In this document: positions 56,037 to 64,000 of the stretch, piece by piece
Numbering within the stretch: position 1 is the first letter of the stretch
Layout of the letters: each line of letters opens with the position of its first letter
Assembly: GCA_002317175.1 (NCBI GenBank)
Contig: DCJA01000023.1
Span: forward strand, 36,292-100,291
Origin: Lachnospiraceae bacterium UBA1712
GTDB taxonomy: Bacteria; Bacillota; Clostridia; Lachnospirales; Lachnospiraceae
Length of the DNA stretch: 64,000 nt
Reading direction: 5' to 3'
Notes under the pieces: model-generated
The model's input: the letters and a program-made list of their open reading frames with translations, nothing else
The model's database searches: none
Told to the model about the DNA's origin: nothing
Made by a program: the position numbers and the translations under genes

Positions 56037-57236
56037 ATGAATACTAAAGAATATATTGATATAGCAGAGTCTCATTTACTTCATACCTACAATCGTTATC
56101 AGATAGTATTTGATCATGGTGATGGAGTGAAACTCTATGATATAGAAGGAAAGGAATATCTGGATTTTGTAAGTGGCATAGGTGTATATGCTCTTGGCTA
56201 TAATGTTAAGGAGTATAATGATGCTCTTAAGAATCAGATAGATAAGATTCTTCATACATCAAATTATTACTACAATGTTCCTTCAGTCAAAGCAGCAGAG
56301 AAGCTTACAAAGTTTGCTAAGATGGACAGAGTATTTTTTACAAATAGTGGTGCTGAGGCTGTTGAAGGCGCGATTAAGGCTGCCATAAAATATGCATACA
56401 ATAAAGACGGTTCTCATGAGCATGAGATCATTGCCATGGAACATTCCTTCCATGGAAGAACCTGTGGTGCGCTTGCTGTAACAGGAAAACAAGCTTACAG
56501 AGAGGCATTTGAGCCACTTATCTGTGATGTTAAGTTTGCTGACTACAATAATATGGACAGTGTAAAGGCACTGGTAAATAACAGGACCTGCGCAATTATT
56601 ATGGAGACACTTCAGGGAGAAGGAGGTATATATCCTGCTTCAAAGGAATTTATCGAAGGTGTATATAAGATCTGTAAGGACAATGATATCCTTCTTATTC
56701 TGGATGAGATTCAGTGTGGTATGGGACGTAGTGGAGCTAATTTCAGATGGCATCTATTTGATGTTCAGCCTGACATTATGACCACAGCAAAGGCTGTTGG
56801 TGGTGGTGTACCGGTTGGAGCATTCCTGATGACAGAAAAGGTTGCAGCTAATTCACTTGTGGCTGGTGATCATGGAAGTACATATGGTGGTAATCCTCTT
56901 GCCTGTGCTGCGATAGACAAAACACTTGATTTGTTTGAGTCAAAACATATAATAGATAATGTGAACAAGGTTGGAGATTATCTGTACAAGAAGCTTGATG
57001 AAGTTGCTGCAAGCTATGACAGCATAGTTGATCACAGAGGTGCTGGCTGTATGCAGGGACTTGAATTTAACAAGCCGGTTGCAGATATTATTAACAAGGC
57101 TCTCGAGAAGGGACTTGTGTTGATTAATGCAGGTACGAATATACTTCGTTTCCTTCCTCCTCTTGTTATTACTGAATCAGATGTAGATCAAATGATAGCG
57201 ATTCTTAAGTCGGCGCTGGATGAAGTGAAGGCTTAA
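56037..57236 (+). CDS. argD: Acetylornithine aminotransferase
   Basis: PLP-dependent conversion of N-acetylglutamate semialdehyde to N-acetylornithine, 399 residues. Features: YLDFVSGIGVYALGYN, FTNSGAEAVEGAIKAA, HSFHGRTCGALAVTGK, LILDEIQCGMGRSG, the PLP lysine Lys252 in TTAKAVGGGVPVGAFL, and HGSTYGGNPLACAA. The ATG has GAGGTGAG close upstream; a GTG three codons earlier is possible. It follows argB after 30 nt. argC, argF, argG and argH are not in the window. Confidence 0.96.
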   Translation: MNTKEYIDIAESHLLHTYNRYQIVFDHGDGVKLYDIEGKEYLDFVSGIGVYALGYNVKEYNDALKNQIDKILHTSNYYYNVPSVKAAEKLTKFAKMDRVFFTNSGAEAVEGAIKAAIKYAYNKDGSHEHEIIAMEHSFHGRTCGALAVTGKQAYREAFEPLICDVKFADYNNMDSVKALVNNRTCAIIMETLQGEGGIYPASKEFIEGVYKICKDNDILLILDEIQCGMGRSGANFRWHLFDVQPDIMTTAKAVGGGVPVGAFLMTEKVAANSLVAGDHGSTYGGNPLACAAIDKTLDLFESKHIIDNVNKVGDYLYKKLDEVAASYDSIVDHRGAGCMQGLEFNKPVADIINKALEKGLVLINAGTNILRFLPPLVITESDVDQMIAILKSALDEVKA

Positions 57237-57247
57237 ATGAGGTTTTT

Positions 57248-58738
57248 ATGAATACTACCAAAAGAGTTATTGCCATGTTTCTATGCATGGCAATGGTTTT
57301 ATTTGCATTCTATACAGCGAAAACAGTGAATCCTTCAGCTGAAGAAGAGGTTGTAGAAGACAAGGATAGTCTGATTATCTGGTACACGGATGATACCCTG
57401 ACGGATTACATCAATGCTGCCTGTGTTGCCTACAATGAGCAGCATAGAGTAAGAGTTATTCCAAGACTGCAGTCTGGTGATGAGTATCTTGAACAGATAA
57501 ACAGTGCATCTATAAAGGATGAGGGAACGCCTGATTTGTATGTAATAAGTAATGATATGCTGGAGAGAGCTTATCTGGGTGGACTGGCAATCTCAACTGG
57601 TTCAAACAGCTCGCTTATTGAGGAGAAGTTCCCGACTGCTGCAAATGAAGCGGTTACATACAAGGGAAAGAAGGTGGCATACCCTTTCTATTTTGAAACA
57701 AGTGCGCTGCTGTATAATCGCTCATATCTCTATGAGATGGCTTCCAATAAGCTTATGGCAGATGAGAGTTCAGATTCGGCTGGTGAGGATAGCGAAACTG
57801 AGGGAAATGTAGCTGAAGATGAAATTGGACTTAGTCAGGAAGAGAAAATAGAAAAAAGAATTAACGAATCCATTCCAAAGACCTTTGAACAGTTAATGGA
57901 ATTTGCTGATACCTGCGATGCTCCTGCGGATGTAGAGACAATCTTTAAGTGGGATGTAAAGGATATATTCTACAATTATTTCTTCGTAGGCAACTATATG
58001 GATGTTGGTGGGGAGAATGGAGACGATTCATCTTTGATTAACATTTACAATATGGATGTTATTACTGCCCTTACTCTGTATCAGGAACTTAATCAGTTCT
58101 TTTCTTTTGAATATGAGAATGTAACATATAGTAGTGTTGTGCAGGAATTTATGGATGGGAAACTGGTATTTACTACTGCTACAAGTGACATTATTATGAA
58201 GCTTGAACAGGCCAAAGAAGCCGGGGAATTTAACTATGAGTATGGCGTTGCAGGGATTCCTGATTTGAATGACAAACTTATTAGTCGAAGTATGTCGGTT
58301 ACTGCTACGGTAGCGGTTAACGGCTTTAGTGATAAGAAGGAAGAGGCCAATGACTTTGCAAAGTTTATGACAGTTAATATGGCTGATGAACTCTATAATA
58401 TGACAGGTAAGCTTAGTGCTTGTAACAGCGTGAACTATGACAATGACGCTATTGGAGTGTTTGTAGAAGAGTATTCGAAGTCAAGACCTATTCCGAAGAT
58501 GATGGCAACATCGAATTACTGGCTTTTGGCTGAAATTGCCTTTTCAAATATTTGGGCTGGAAAAAATGTAAATACAGAGGTTAAGGATTTATCTGAGCAG
58601 ATTAAGGGACAGATTACTGGTGTAGCATTCTCTGAAGAATATATAGATATCCCTGTGACGGATGAGGAAGAACTTGAGTATTATGATGAGGATGCTGAGC
58701 GAGAAGCTGCTCAGGAAGATGAAGAAACTGAAGAATAA
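57248..58738 (+). CDS. Extracellular solute-binding protein
   Basis: A 496-residue secreted or membrane-anchored protein. A hydrophobic N-terminal signal (about 5-25) lacks a clear lipobox cysteine, so it may remain as an uncleaved anchor. The rest resembles family 1 ABC-transport binding proteins (DSLIIWYTDDTLTDYINAA, FEQLMEFADTC, VVQEFMDGKLVFTTATS). It has an unusual acidic insert near 175-210 and a strongly acidic C-terminus. No permease or ATPase gene is adjacent; it starts only 11 nt after argD, in the same direction. Ligand unknown. Confidence 0.8.
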   Translation: MNTTKRVIAMFLCMAMVLFAFYTAKTVNPSAEEEVVEDKDSLIIWYTDDTLTDYINAACVAYNEQHRVRVIPRLQSGDEYLEQINSASIKDEGTPDLYVISNDMLERAYLGGLAISTGSNSSLIEEKFPTAANEAVTYKGKKVAYPFYFETSALLYNRSYLYEMASNKLMADESSDSAGEDSETEGNVAEDEIGLSQEEKIEKRINESIPKTFEQLMEFADTCDAPADVETIFKWDVKDIFYNYFFVGNYMDVGGENGDDSSLINIYNMDVITALTLYQELNQFFSFEYENVTYSSVVQEFMDGKLVFTTATSDIIMKLEQAKEAGEFNYEYGVAGIPDLNDKLISRSMSVTATVAVNGFSDKKEEANDFAKFMTVNMADELYNMTGKLSACNSVNYDNDAIGVFVEEYSKSRPIPKMMATSNYWLLAEIAFSNIWAGKNVNTEVKDLSEQIKGQITGVAFSEEYIDIPVTDEEELEYYDEDAEREAAQEDEETEE

Positions 58739-58745
58739 TGTTGAA

Positions 58746-58764
58746 ATATGATATTCTATCATAT
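58746..58764. promoter_or_regulatory. Palindrome between the solute-binding gene and comEA
   Basis: Perfect inverted repeat ATATGATA, TTC, TATCATAT, with an extra half-site ATATGAT at 58769. It has no U-tract, so an operator for the com genes fits better than a terminator. Confidence 0.45.
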
Positions 58765-58820
58765 ACAATATGATTATCGTCTGAAGATTATTCCTTTACT
58801 GTAGATCAGTAAGGAGTAAT

Positions 58821-59468
58821 ATGAACAAAACAATATATAATAAACTTATAAATAAAAGCGTAGACAGAATAGTTATGGTTCTGTCTACGCTTGTTTTGTG
58901 TTTTACGGTAATGTCATGTGGGAAAACTGAATATATGCTACTGGAAGATGGAACATTACTGTCAGAGAATAATGTGGGAGAATCTGAAAGTATCACAAGA
59001 GAGGCGGGGAAAGAACAGACTGCTAATGAGCAGCAAATAGATGCGAATAAAGTGTATGTGTATGTGTGCGGAGCTGTGAACGAGGAAGGAGTATATGTAC
59101 TGACAGAAAACGATCGTGTAGATGATGCCATAAAGGTAGCAGGAGGATTTAGAGAAGATGCCTGCAGAAATGCGCTGAATCTGTCAAGTAAACTGCAGGA
59201 TGAACAAAGGATATATGTTGCAACCATGGAAGAGACAGAGACTGCTATATTAGAACAAAAAGAGCAGGAGGCATATGGAGTTAATATCAATACGGCAGAT
59301 GCTAATAAGCTAATGGAGCTTAATGGAATAGGTGAAACAAGGGCTAAGGCTATTATCACGTATAGAGAAGAACATGGAAGCTTTGAGAGTATTGAAGATA
59401 TTCAAAAGGTATCTGGTATAGGTCCATCATGTTTTGCAAAGATAAAAGATGAAATACGGGTGAAATAG
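58821..59468 (+). CDS. comEA: ComEA-like DNA-binding competence protein
   Basis: Binds incoming double-stranded DNA at the cell surface during natural transformation. The 215-residue protein starts with a hydrophobic segment ending in a lipobox-like VMSC (Cys33), then a linker, an SLBB-type domain (about 74-130: VYVYVCGAVNEEGVYVL, DDAIKVAGGF) and a C-terminal helix-hairpin-helix pair (NINTADANKLMELNGIGETR, VSGIGPSCFAKI). Lipid anchoring would differ from the membrane helix of Bacillus ComEA. A strong AAGGAG lies before the ATG. The first codons contain a 14-bp perfect hairpin. It overlaps comEC by one base. Confidence 0.92.
   Translation: MNKTIYNKLINKSVDRIVMVLSTLVLCFTVMSCGKTEYMLLEDGTLLSENNVGESESITREAGKEQTANEQQIDANKVYVYVCGAVNEEGVYVLTENDRVDDAIKVAGGFREDACRNALNLSSKLQDEQRIYVATMEETETAILEQKEQEAYGVNINTADANKLMELNGIGETRAKAIITYREEHGSFESIEDIQKVSGIGPSCFAKIKDEIRVK
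58856..58898 (+). promoter_or_regulatory. Terminator-like hairpin within the comEA coding start
   Basis: Perfect 14-bp stem AAGCGTAGACAGAA / TTCTGTCTACGCTT with a 9-nt loop, followed by GTTTTG. It occupies codons 12-24. It may attenuate transcription or hide the early message from ribosomes. Confidence 0.55.
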
Positions 59469-61813
59469 TGTTAGGCGAATATATAGACTCTCTGCGTAGC
59501 AGACCAGCGATAATTGCGGCACTTATACTTGCTATGGCTATTCTTCTTGCCAGGACTGTAGTCGAATTATCGGGAAATACTATAAATGGCTATAATAAAG
59601 AGCGGCCAGATAATCAGCTTAGCAGGCTTGGTATAAGCGAGAATAACGAGGTGATTATAGAGGGTGATATAGATTCAATTGAGTTCAGGGATAAGATGAA
59701 TTCAAAAGAAAAGGAGTACTCAAAAGTACAGGGGATATATGAATCAAAATATCAGTATATGGAAAAACATATCTATTTGAAGAATGTATTCTGCCATTAT
59801 GGAGAAGCCAGATATGCTCTTTCGAAGCATGGTGAAAAAATCGAATTAATCTACTCTGGTATGGAGGAATTCAAAATAGGCCAAGCTATATGTGTATCAG
59901 GAAAATTGGAGTATTATCCATCTGCAACTAATTGGGGAGAATTTGACTCTTATAAATATCATAGCTGCAGAGGGATATTGTGTAAGATAAAGCTATCTGA
60001 AATATTGAGTAAAAGTATCGAATGCAATAGATTGGCAAATCGCTTGTGGTTGTTCAAACTTAGTATAGCCAACCTGATAGATGAACTGTACGAGACAGAT
60101 GATGCGGCAATACTTAAAGCTATGCTTTTGGGGATAAAAAATGATCTATCTGAGGAGATAAAAACTGCCTTTCAAAAGAATGGAATAGCACATATACTTG
60201 CAATCTCGGGATTACATATTAGTTTTCTTTGTACAATGATCTATCGCTTTTTAGAGGCTTTTCGCATAAAAAGGTGCATAAACGTATTCTTAAGTGAATT
60301 AATTCTTGCATTATATGTCCTTATGGTGGGATTTTCGCCATCGACAATAAGAGCGGGGGTGATGTTTAGTTTATATATGTTTGCATCCTTGACAAAACGC
60401 AGCTATGATATGCTTTCTGCAATGTGCATTGCGTCAATAATTATATTATCATTTAATATATGGCTTATATTTGATTCGGCGTTTCAATTATCTTTTTTTG
60501 CGATTATTGCAATCGGAATTCTACAAAAGCAGCTAATTAATAACAATAGATACTTAAAAAGAATTACGAAAAGACGTGATTCTTCAAGGCTTTTTGGAAG
60601 ATTGCTTAATTGTTGTCTTGCGACCACATGCTCCAATTTTACAGCTTCTCTATCAATATATGTGATGACTTTACCGATTCTTTTATATAGTTATTTCGAG
60701 ATAAACCTGTATTCGATCCTGTTGAATATGATAATTATTCCTTTGATGCCTGTTTTACTTGTATCGGTAATCATCGGACTTGCATTGACTGTGGTGGTTG
60801 GAAAATATGGACTGTTATTTATTGGGATAGGACATTGTATTTTGCTAATTTACAAGAAAACTTGCATTTTTCTCGAAAACACCAATTGTGGCAGATTTAA
60901 TGTTGGAAAACCTTCATTGCTGCTTATTATGCTGTATTTTGCCGGCTTATTTGTTTTATTTCTGTACAGAGGCAGAAAATATGTACTGGTAAAAAGTCTG
61001 GGAGCTTTAATGTGTCTGATGATGTTTGTTAATAATAATCATGGGCTTTATATGCTTGACGTTGGACAGGGAGATGGATTTGTTATTGTAGAAGGGCACG
61101 ATTCTTATATATTTGATGGTGGAAGCAGTAGTAGAAGTCAGGTTGGTGAATATGTGATTATTCCTTTTTTAAAAAGCATGGGAGTGCAAAGAGTTAGAGC
61201 TGTGTTTTTATCCCATCCTGATTCGGACCATGTCAACGGAATATACGAGTTGCTGGAAAAAGCCAAGCTTGAATGTATTGATATAGGAACCGTATATGTA
61301 TATGATGCAAGCTTGGAGACTGAAGCTTTCGAAGAACTATGCAATTTAGCTGACCAGTGTGAGATTAAACTTGAAGGGATTAGCAAAGGCGCGAGGGTTA
61401 GTGATGCTAATATTACGGTTGATTGCCTATATCCGGAGGGAGGACTGGATAATAATGAAAATGATAATTCACTTGTACTAAGAATCATTTACGATGGAAT
61501 GATTGTTCTGGATATGGGAGATCTTGAATGGGAAGGGGAAGAAAAAATAGCAATCGGCGCTAGAACAGATATACTAAAGGTGGCGCATCATGGATCCTCA
61601 AGCTCCAGTAGTGATCAATTCCTTGATAATAATCCAGTAAGCATGGCTCTGATTTCTGCGGGAAAGAATAATAGCTATGGTCATCCGCATAAAGAAGTCA
61701 TTAGTAGACTTGATGAGCGAGATATTCCTTATCTATGCACAAAAGATACTGGAGCGGTATGTATATTTAAGAAGAAAGCTAAAATATATATTAAGGAGTA
61801 TGGCGGCTGGTGA
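59468..61813 (+). CDS. comEC: ComEC/Rec2 DNA-uptake channel
   Basis: Forms the transmembrane channel for single-stranded DNA entry. The 781-residue protein is full length: N-terminal soluble DUF4131/OB-like region, the ComEC membrane domain (about 210-500; KNGIAHILAISGLHISFLCT, GFSPSTIRAGVMF), and a C-terminal metallo-beta-lactamase-like nuclease domain (LDVGQGDGFVIVEG, SHPDSDHVNG, KVAHHGSSSSS). The HxDxDH-type metal motif is present, suggesting nuclease competence. Start is GTG overlapping the comEA stop by one base. With comEA this suggests transformation ability, although comG pilus genes are outside this window. Confidence 0.95.
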   Translation: MLGEYIDSLRSRPAIIAALILAMAILLARTVVELSGNTINGYNKERPDNQLSRLGISENNEVIIEGDIDSIEFRDKMNSKEKEYSKVQGIYESKYQYMEKHIYLKNVFCHYGEARYALSKHGEKIELIYSGMEEFKIGQAICVSGKLEYYPSATNWGEFDSYKYHSCRGILCKIKLSEILSKSIECNRLANRLWLFKLSIANLIDELYETDDAAILKAMLLGIKNDLSEEIKTAFQKNGIAHILAISGLHISFLCTMIYRFLEAFRIKRCINVFLSELILALYVLMVGFSPSTIRAGVMFSLYMFASLTKRSYDMLSAMCIASIIILSFNIWLIFDSAFQLSFFAIIAIGILQKQLINNNRYLKRITKRRDSSRLFGRLLNCCLATTCSNFTASLSIYVMTLPILLYSYFEINLYSILLNMIIIPLMPVLLVSVIIGLALTVVVGKYGLLFIGIGHCILLIYKKTCIFLENTNCGRFNVGKPSLLLIMLYFAGLFVLFLYRGRKYVLVKSLGALMCLMMFVNNNHGLYMLDVGQGDGFVIVEGHDSYIFDGGSSSRSQVGEYVIIPFLKSMGVQRVRAVFLSHPDSDHVNGIYELLEKAKLECIDIGTVYVYDASLETEAFEELCNLADQCEIKLEGISKGARVSDANITVDCLYPEGGLDNNENDNSLVLRIIYDGMIVLDMGDLEWEGEEKIAIGARTDILKVAHHGSSSSSSDQFLDNNPVSMALISAGKNNSYGHPHKEVISRLDERDIPYLCTKDTGAVCIFKKKAKIYIKEYGGW

Positions 61814-61991
61814 ATAGAGCTGTTTATAGAGGCGTTTATAAATTCTCAAATTACTGATAAGATTCGCTAAAAAGAACGATTAATTAAAACGTAAATTAAT
61901 TAAAAGGTTAAAAACGTATGTGATTTAACAGAGAAACTTCCTTATTATAATACAATATTATACAGTTATGTTTTTTCTTATGCACCATATG

Positions 61992-62000
61992 TGGTATAAT
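61992..62000 (+). promoter_or_regulatory. Extended -10 promoter of the SDR-trxB pair
   Basis: TGG followed by perfect TATAAT, about 37 nt before the SDR start, with no convincing -35. The flanking ACCATATGTGGT is a near palindrome and could be an operator. Confidence 0.5.
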
Positions 62001-62036
62001 CGTTGGTGAAACAAGTGTTTTCAGGGAGAAAAGTTG

Positions 62037-62756
62037 ATGAATAAAAAGGCATTAGTTACAGGCGCTTCCAGAGGGATTGGAAAGGCAATTGCTTACAAAT
62101 TAGCACGTAAAGGCTTTGACTTGGTTTTGACATGTGCTAAAAATATAGATCAATTGCAGAATGTTGTGTGTGACTTAACTGGTCAATACAATATATGCTG
62201 TCAAGCATATTTGTGCGATTGCGCTGATTCTTCACAGGTTGATGAACTGTTTAATCTACACAATAATTTTGATGTAGTGGTCAATAATGCGGGTATTTCT
62301 TATGTTGGTTTATTACAGGATATGAGTGATGAAGAATGGAATAGGGTTATAGCAACTAATCTGAACAGTGTTTTCTATACCTGTAGACACTCTATTGAGT
62401 ATATGCTTTCGCAAAAGCAAGGTCGTATTATCAATATTTCCTCCATGTGGGGTAATGTTGGAGCATCCATGGAGGTTGCTTACAGTACCAGTAAGGGTGG
62501 CATGAATGCATTTACAAAGTCACTTGCAAAGGAGCTTGCTCCAAGCAATATAACTGTTAACGCTATTGCCTGCGGAGTAATAGACACTGATATGAATGCT
62601 ATGCTTAGTGAAGAGGATAGGACGAATCTGGAGGAAGATATTCCGATGGGAAGGTATGGCAGTCCTAATGAAGTTGCAGATATGGTGTATTTGCTTATTA
62701 GCTCTCCGGATTATTTGACTGGGCAGGTAATAACGTTAGATGGAGGATATATATAA
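62037..62756 (+). CDS. SDR oxidoreductase, probably EF-P 5-aminopentanone reductase (YmfI-like)
   Basis: A 239-residue short-chain dehydrogenase: NADPH motif TGASRGIGKAIA (about 9-20), NNAG, catalytic YSTSK with the upstream Ser in NISSMWG. The stretch WGNVGASMEVAYSTSKGG matches the pattern I recall for Bacillus YmfI (WGETGASCEVLYSMAKGA) better than typical FabG, so I favour the enzyme that reduces the 5-aminopentanone group on elongation factor P. FabG (3-oxoacyl-ACP reductase) is the alternative; no fatty-acid synthesis genes are near. ATG chosen with GGGAG 8 nt upstream. trxB starts directly after its stop. Confidence 0.8.
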   Translation: MNKKALVTGASRGIGKAIAYKLARKGFDLVLTCAKNIDQLQNVVCDLTGQYNICCQAYLCDCADSSQVDELFNLHNNFDVVVNNAGISYVGLLQDMSDEEWNRVIATNLNSVFYTCRHSIEYMLSQKQGRIINISSMWGNVGASMEVAYSTSKGGMNAFTKSLAKELAPSNITVNAIACGVIDTDMNAMLSEEDRTNLEEDIPMGRYGSPNEVADMVYLLISSPDYLTGQVITLDGGYI

Positions 62757-63665
62757 ATGAGAGATGTGATTATTATTGGTTCTGGTCCTGCTGGTTTGTC
62801 GGCAGCGATATATGCTAAAAGAGCAGGATTGGATACTCTGGTGATTGATGAATCAGCTATAGGTGGTGGACAGGTTGTAAGCACCTATGAGGTTGATAAT
62901 TATCCGGGACTGCCAGGAATAACTGGTATGGAACTTGGAGAGAAGCTTAAGACTCATGCCCAGTCTACTGGAGCGGAGTTTATGGAGGCTTCTGTTCTTT
63001 CTGTTAAAAAAGACAATAATATCTTTTTTATAACTACTAGCGAGGGGGAACTTGAGTGCAGGACTGTTATAGCTGCTACGGGAGCAGAACATAGAAAGCT
63101 TTCGATTCCTGGAGAAGAAGAATTACAGGGAATGGGAGTATCCTACTGTGCAACCTGTGATGGCGCATTTTTTAGAAAGAGAACAGTGGCTGTCGTAGGT
63201 GGAGGAGATGTAGCTCTGGAGGATGCACTTTTTCTTGCTCGCGGATGCGAAAAGGTATATCTGATTCACCGAAGAGATTCCTTCAGGGGAGCTCAGATTC
63301 TGGTAGACAGAGTAAAGACTACAGATAATATTGAGATCATATATGATAGCAGAGTAACCAAGATATTGGGCGATGACATGGTTGAAAGAATTCAGCTCGA
63401 AAATGTAAAGACCAATATGAACTCTGAACTTGCTGTAAGTGGAATATTTATAGCGGTTGGAATGAATCCGGTGTCTGAATTGTTTGATGGACTGGTGGAT
63501 ATGGAAAATGGTTATATAGTAGCTGGAGAGGACGGCGTTACTTCTCTTGAAGGCTTTTTTGTTGCTGGTGATCTTAGAACTAAGAAGCTTAGACAGATTG
63601 TTACAGCGGCAAGTGATGGTGCTAATGCGGTTGGATCGGCAACGGAATATTTAAATAAACTGTAG
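62757..63665 (+). CDS. trxB: Thioredoxin-disulfide reductase
   Basis: NADPH-dependent FAD enzyme that reduces thioredoxin. The 302-residue protein has the FAD motif IIGSGPAGLSAAIYA, redox-active CATC at 131-134 within YCATCDGAFF, NADP motif VVGGGDVALEDALFLA, and the C-terminal FVAGDLR motif. GGAGG lies 7 nt or more before the ATG, inside the end of the SDR gene, so translation is coupled. No trxA is adjacent. Confidence 0.95.
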   Translation: MRDVIIIGSGPAGLSAAIYAKRAGLDTLVIDESAIGGGQVVSTYEVDNYPGLPGITGMELGEKLKTHAQSTGAEFMEASVLSVKKDNNIFFITTSEGELECRTVIAATGAEHRKLSIPGEEELQGMGVSYCATCDGAFFRKRTVAVVGGGDVALEDALFLARGCEKVYLIHRRDSFRGAQILVDRVKTTDNIEIIYDSRVTKILGDDMVERIQLENVKTNMNSELAVSGIFIAVGMNPVSELFDGLVDMENGYIVAGEDGVTSLEGFFVAGDLRTKKLRQIVTAASDGANAVGSATEYLNKL

Positions 63666-63670
63666 TAGAT

Positions 63671-63713
63671 TCATGAGCTTATCCGGGGGTACTCATGAGC
63701 TTATCCGAGGTGC
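63671..63713 (+). repeat. Tandem direct repeat, two units of about 22 bp
   Basis: TCATGAGCTTATCCG occurs at 63671 and 63693, each followed by GGGGTAC or AGGTGC. CATGAG / CTCATG and GAGC / GCTC can pair, so it may also act as a weak terminator for trxB. Confidence 0.6.
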
Positions 63714-63719
63714 TCGAAT

Positions 63720-63748
63720 TTGACATTTTTTCCTATTTTTGGTAAAGT
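63720..63748 (+). promoter_or_regulatory. Promoter of the final secreted-protein gene
   Basis: Perfect TTGACA, 17-nt spacer, TAAAGT, 55 nt before the start codon. Confidence 0.7.
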
Positions 63749-63803
63749 GAACCCATAGTTTCGTTTTTTTGAGGGAGATTATTTGAATCAAAAAAGGTGA
63801 TTT

Positions 63804-64000
63804 ATGAAATTGAGAAAAGTGAAGGTTTTACTTTTCTTTGCAGCAGCTGGGTTGACGATAGGACTGTATAGTACAGAGGCGTCGGCGCAGGGCTTATCGA
63901 GCCTTCTTCCGTCCGCGGGCTTTAGTGCTCAGGTTGATGAAGGAGTAACGGTTAAAGAGGTCAAGGATGAAGTAAAGCAACTTGTTGCTAACACTTCCAA
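63804..64000 (+). CDS. Secreted protein, N-terminal fragment (runs off the window)
   Basis: ATG with AGGTGA upstream opens a frame continuing to the window end (65 codons visible). The N-terminus is a signal peptide: basic start (MKLRKVKVLL), hydrophobic core, and a likely cleavage site after ASA (EASAQG). The mature start (GLSSLLPSAGF, then an acidic VDEGVTVKEVKDEVKQ stretch) gives no clear domain. Secreted wall hydrolases of the NlpC/P60 kind can begin like this, but nothing visible proves it. The gene has a near-consensus promoter. Confidence 0.7.
   Translation, partial: MKLRKVKVLLFFAAAGLTIGLYSTEASAQGLSSLLPSAGFSAQVDEGVTVKEVKDEVKQLVANTS

Noticed and set aside
63671..63713. Possible CRISPR array
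   Set aside because: Only two units with no spacer between them and no cas genes; a simple tandem duplication.

Overview
The window looks like chromosomal DNA from an AT-rich member of the Lachnospiraceae (Clostridia; Butyrivibrio, Pseudobutyrivibrio or Lachnospira type). Evidence: strong AGGAGG-type ribosome binding sites, TTGACA/TATAAT promoters, U-tailed hairpin terminators, a T-box leader, AddAB instead of RecBCD, FapA and ComEA/ComEC proteins, and several families (DUF6106, DUF6062, DUF6020) that I associate mainly with this group. I see no rRNA, tRNA, transposase, phage gene or CRISPR array. Genus and all functions are inferred from sequence alone.

Layout. 1-9 kb: DUF6106 membrane protein, guaB, a convergent membrane glycosyltransferase-like gene, a GGDEF-EAL signalling protein, glnS and DUF2225. 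9-16 kb: a TetR regulator, DUF6062, uracil permease, two overlapping HD-GYP-type membrane proteins and an OFA-family transporter. 16-26 kb: addB-addA, thiamine pyrophosphokinase, a CPBP protease and asnA. 26-29.6 kb: an HPr-like protein without the catalytic His behind a structured leader, a LytTR regulator, and divergent bioY/bioB sharing a BirA-type operator. 29.7-32 kb: a padR-DUF1700-DUF4097-pspC operon behind a TTGACA/TATAGT promoter carrying two palindromic operators. 32-39 kb: a glycosyltransferase, a zinc-ribbon membrane protein, a second CPBP protease, a HAD phosphatase, DUF6020 and nagA. 39-51 kb: valS behind a valine (GUA) T-box and two tandem, covarying structured elements of about 130 nt; then fapA-like, folC, a 51-codon gene, a zinc-ribbon TPR protein, carB, an EamA transporter and ridA. 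52-59 kb: a DegV protein, DUF1294, and GNAT-argJ-argB-argD followed by a solute-binding protein. 59-64 kb: comEA-comEC, an SDR close to EF-P 5-aminopentanone reductase, trxB, and the start of a secreted protein cut by the window end.

How the parts fit. Most genes are housekeeping: purine and pyrimidine supply, aminoacyl-tRNA and amino-acid synthesis, recombination, biotin, folate, thiamine. Cyclic-di-GMP turnover appears in one GGDEF-EAL protein and two HD-GYP-like proteins. The least explained parts are regulatory: the paired structured elements before valS (the best candidate for something undescribed), mutually exclusive hairpins before the HPr-like gene, a hairpin inside the first codons of comEA, and perfect inverted repeats placed on the promoters of fapA, the DegV gene and the padR operon.
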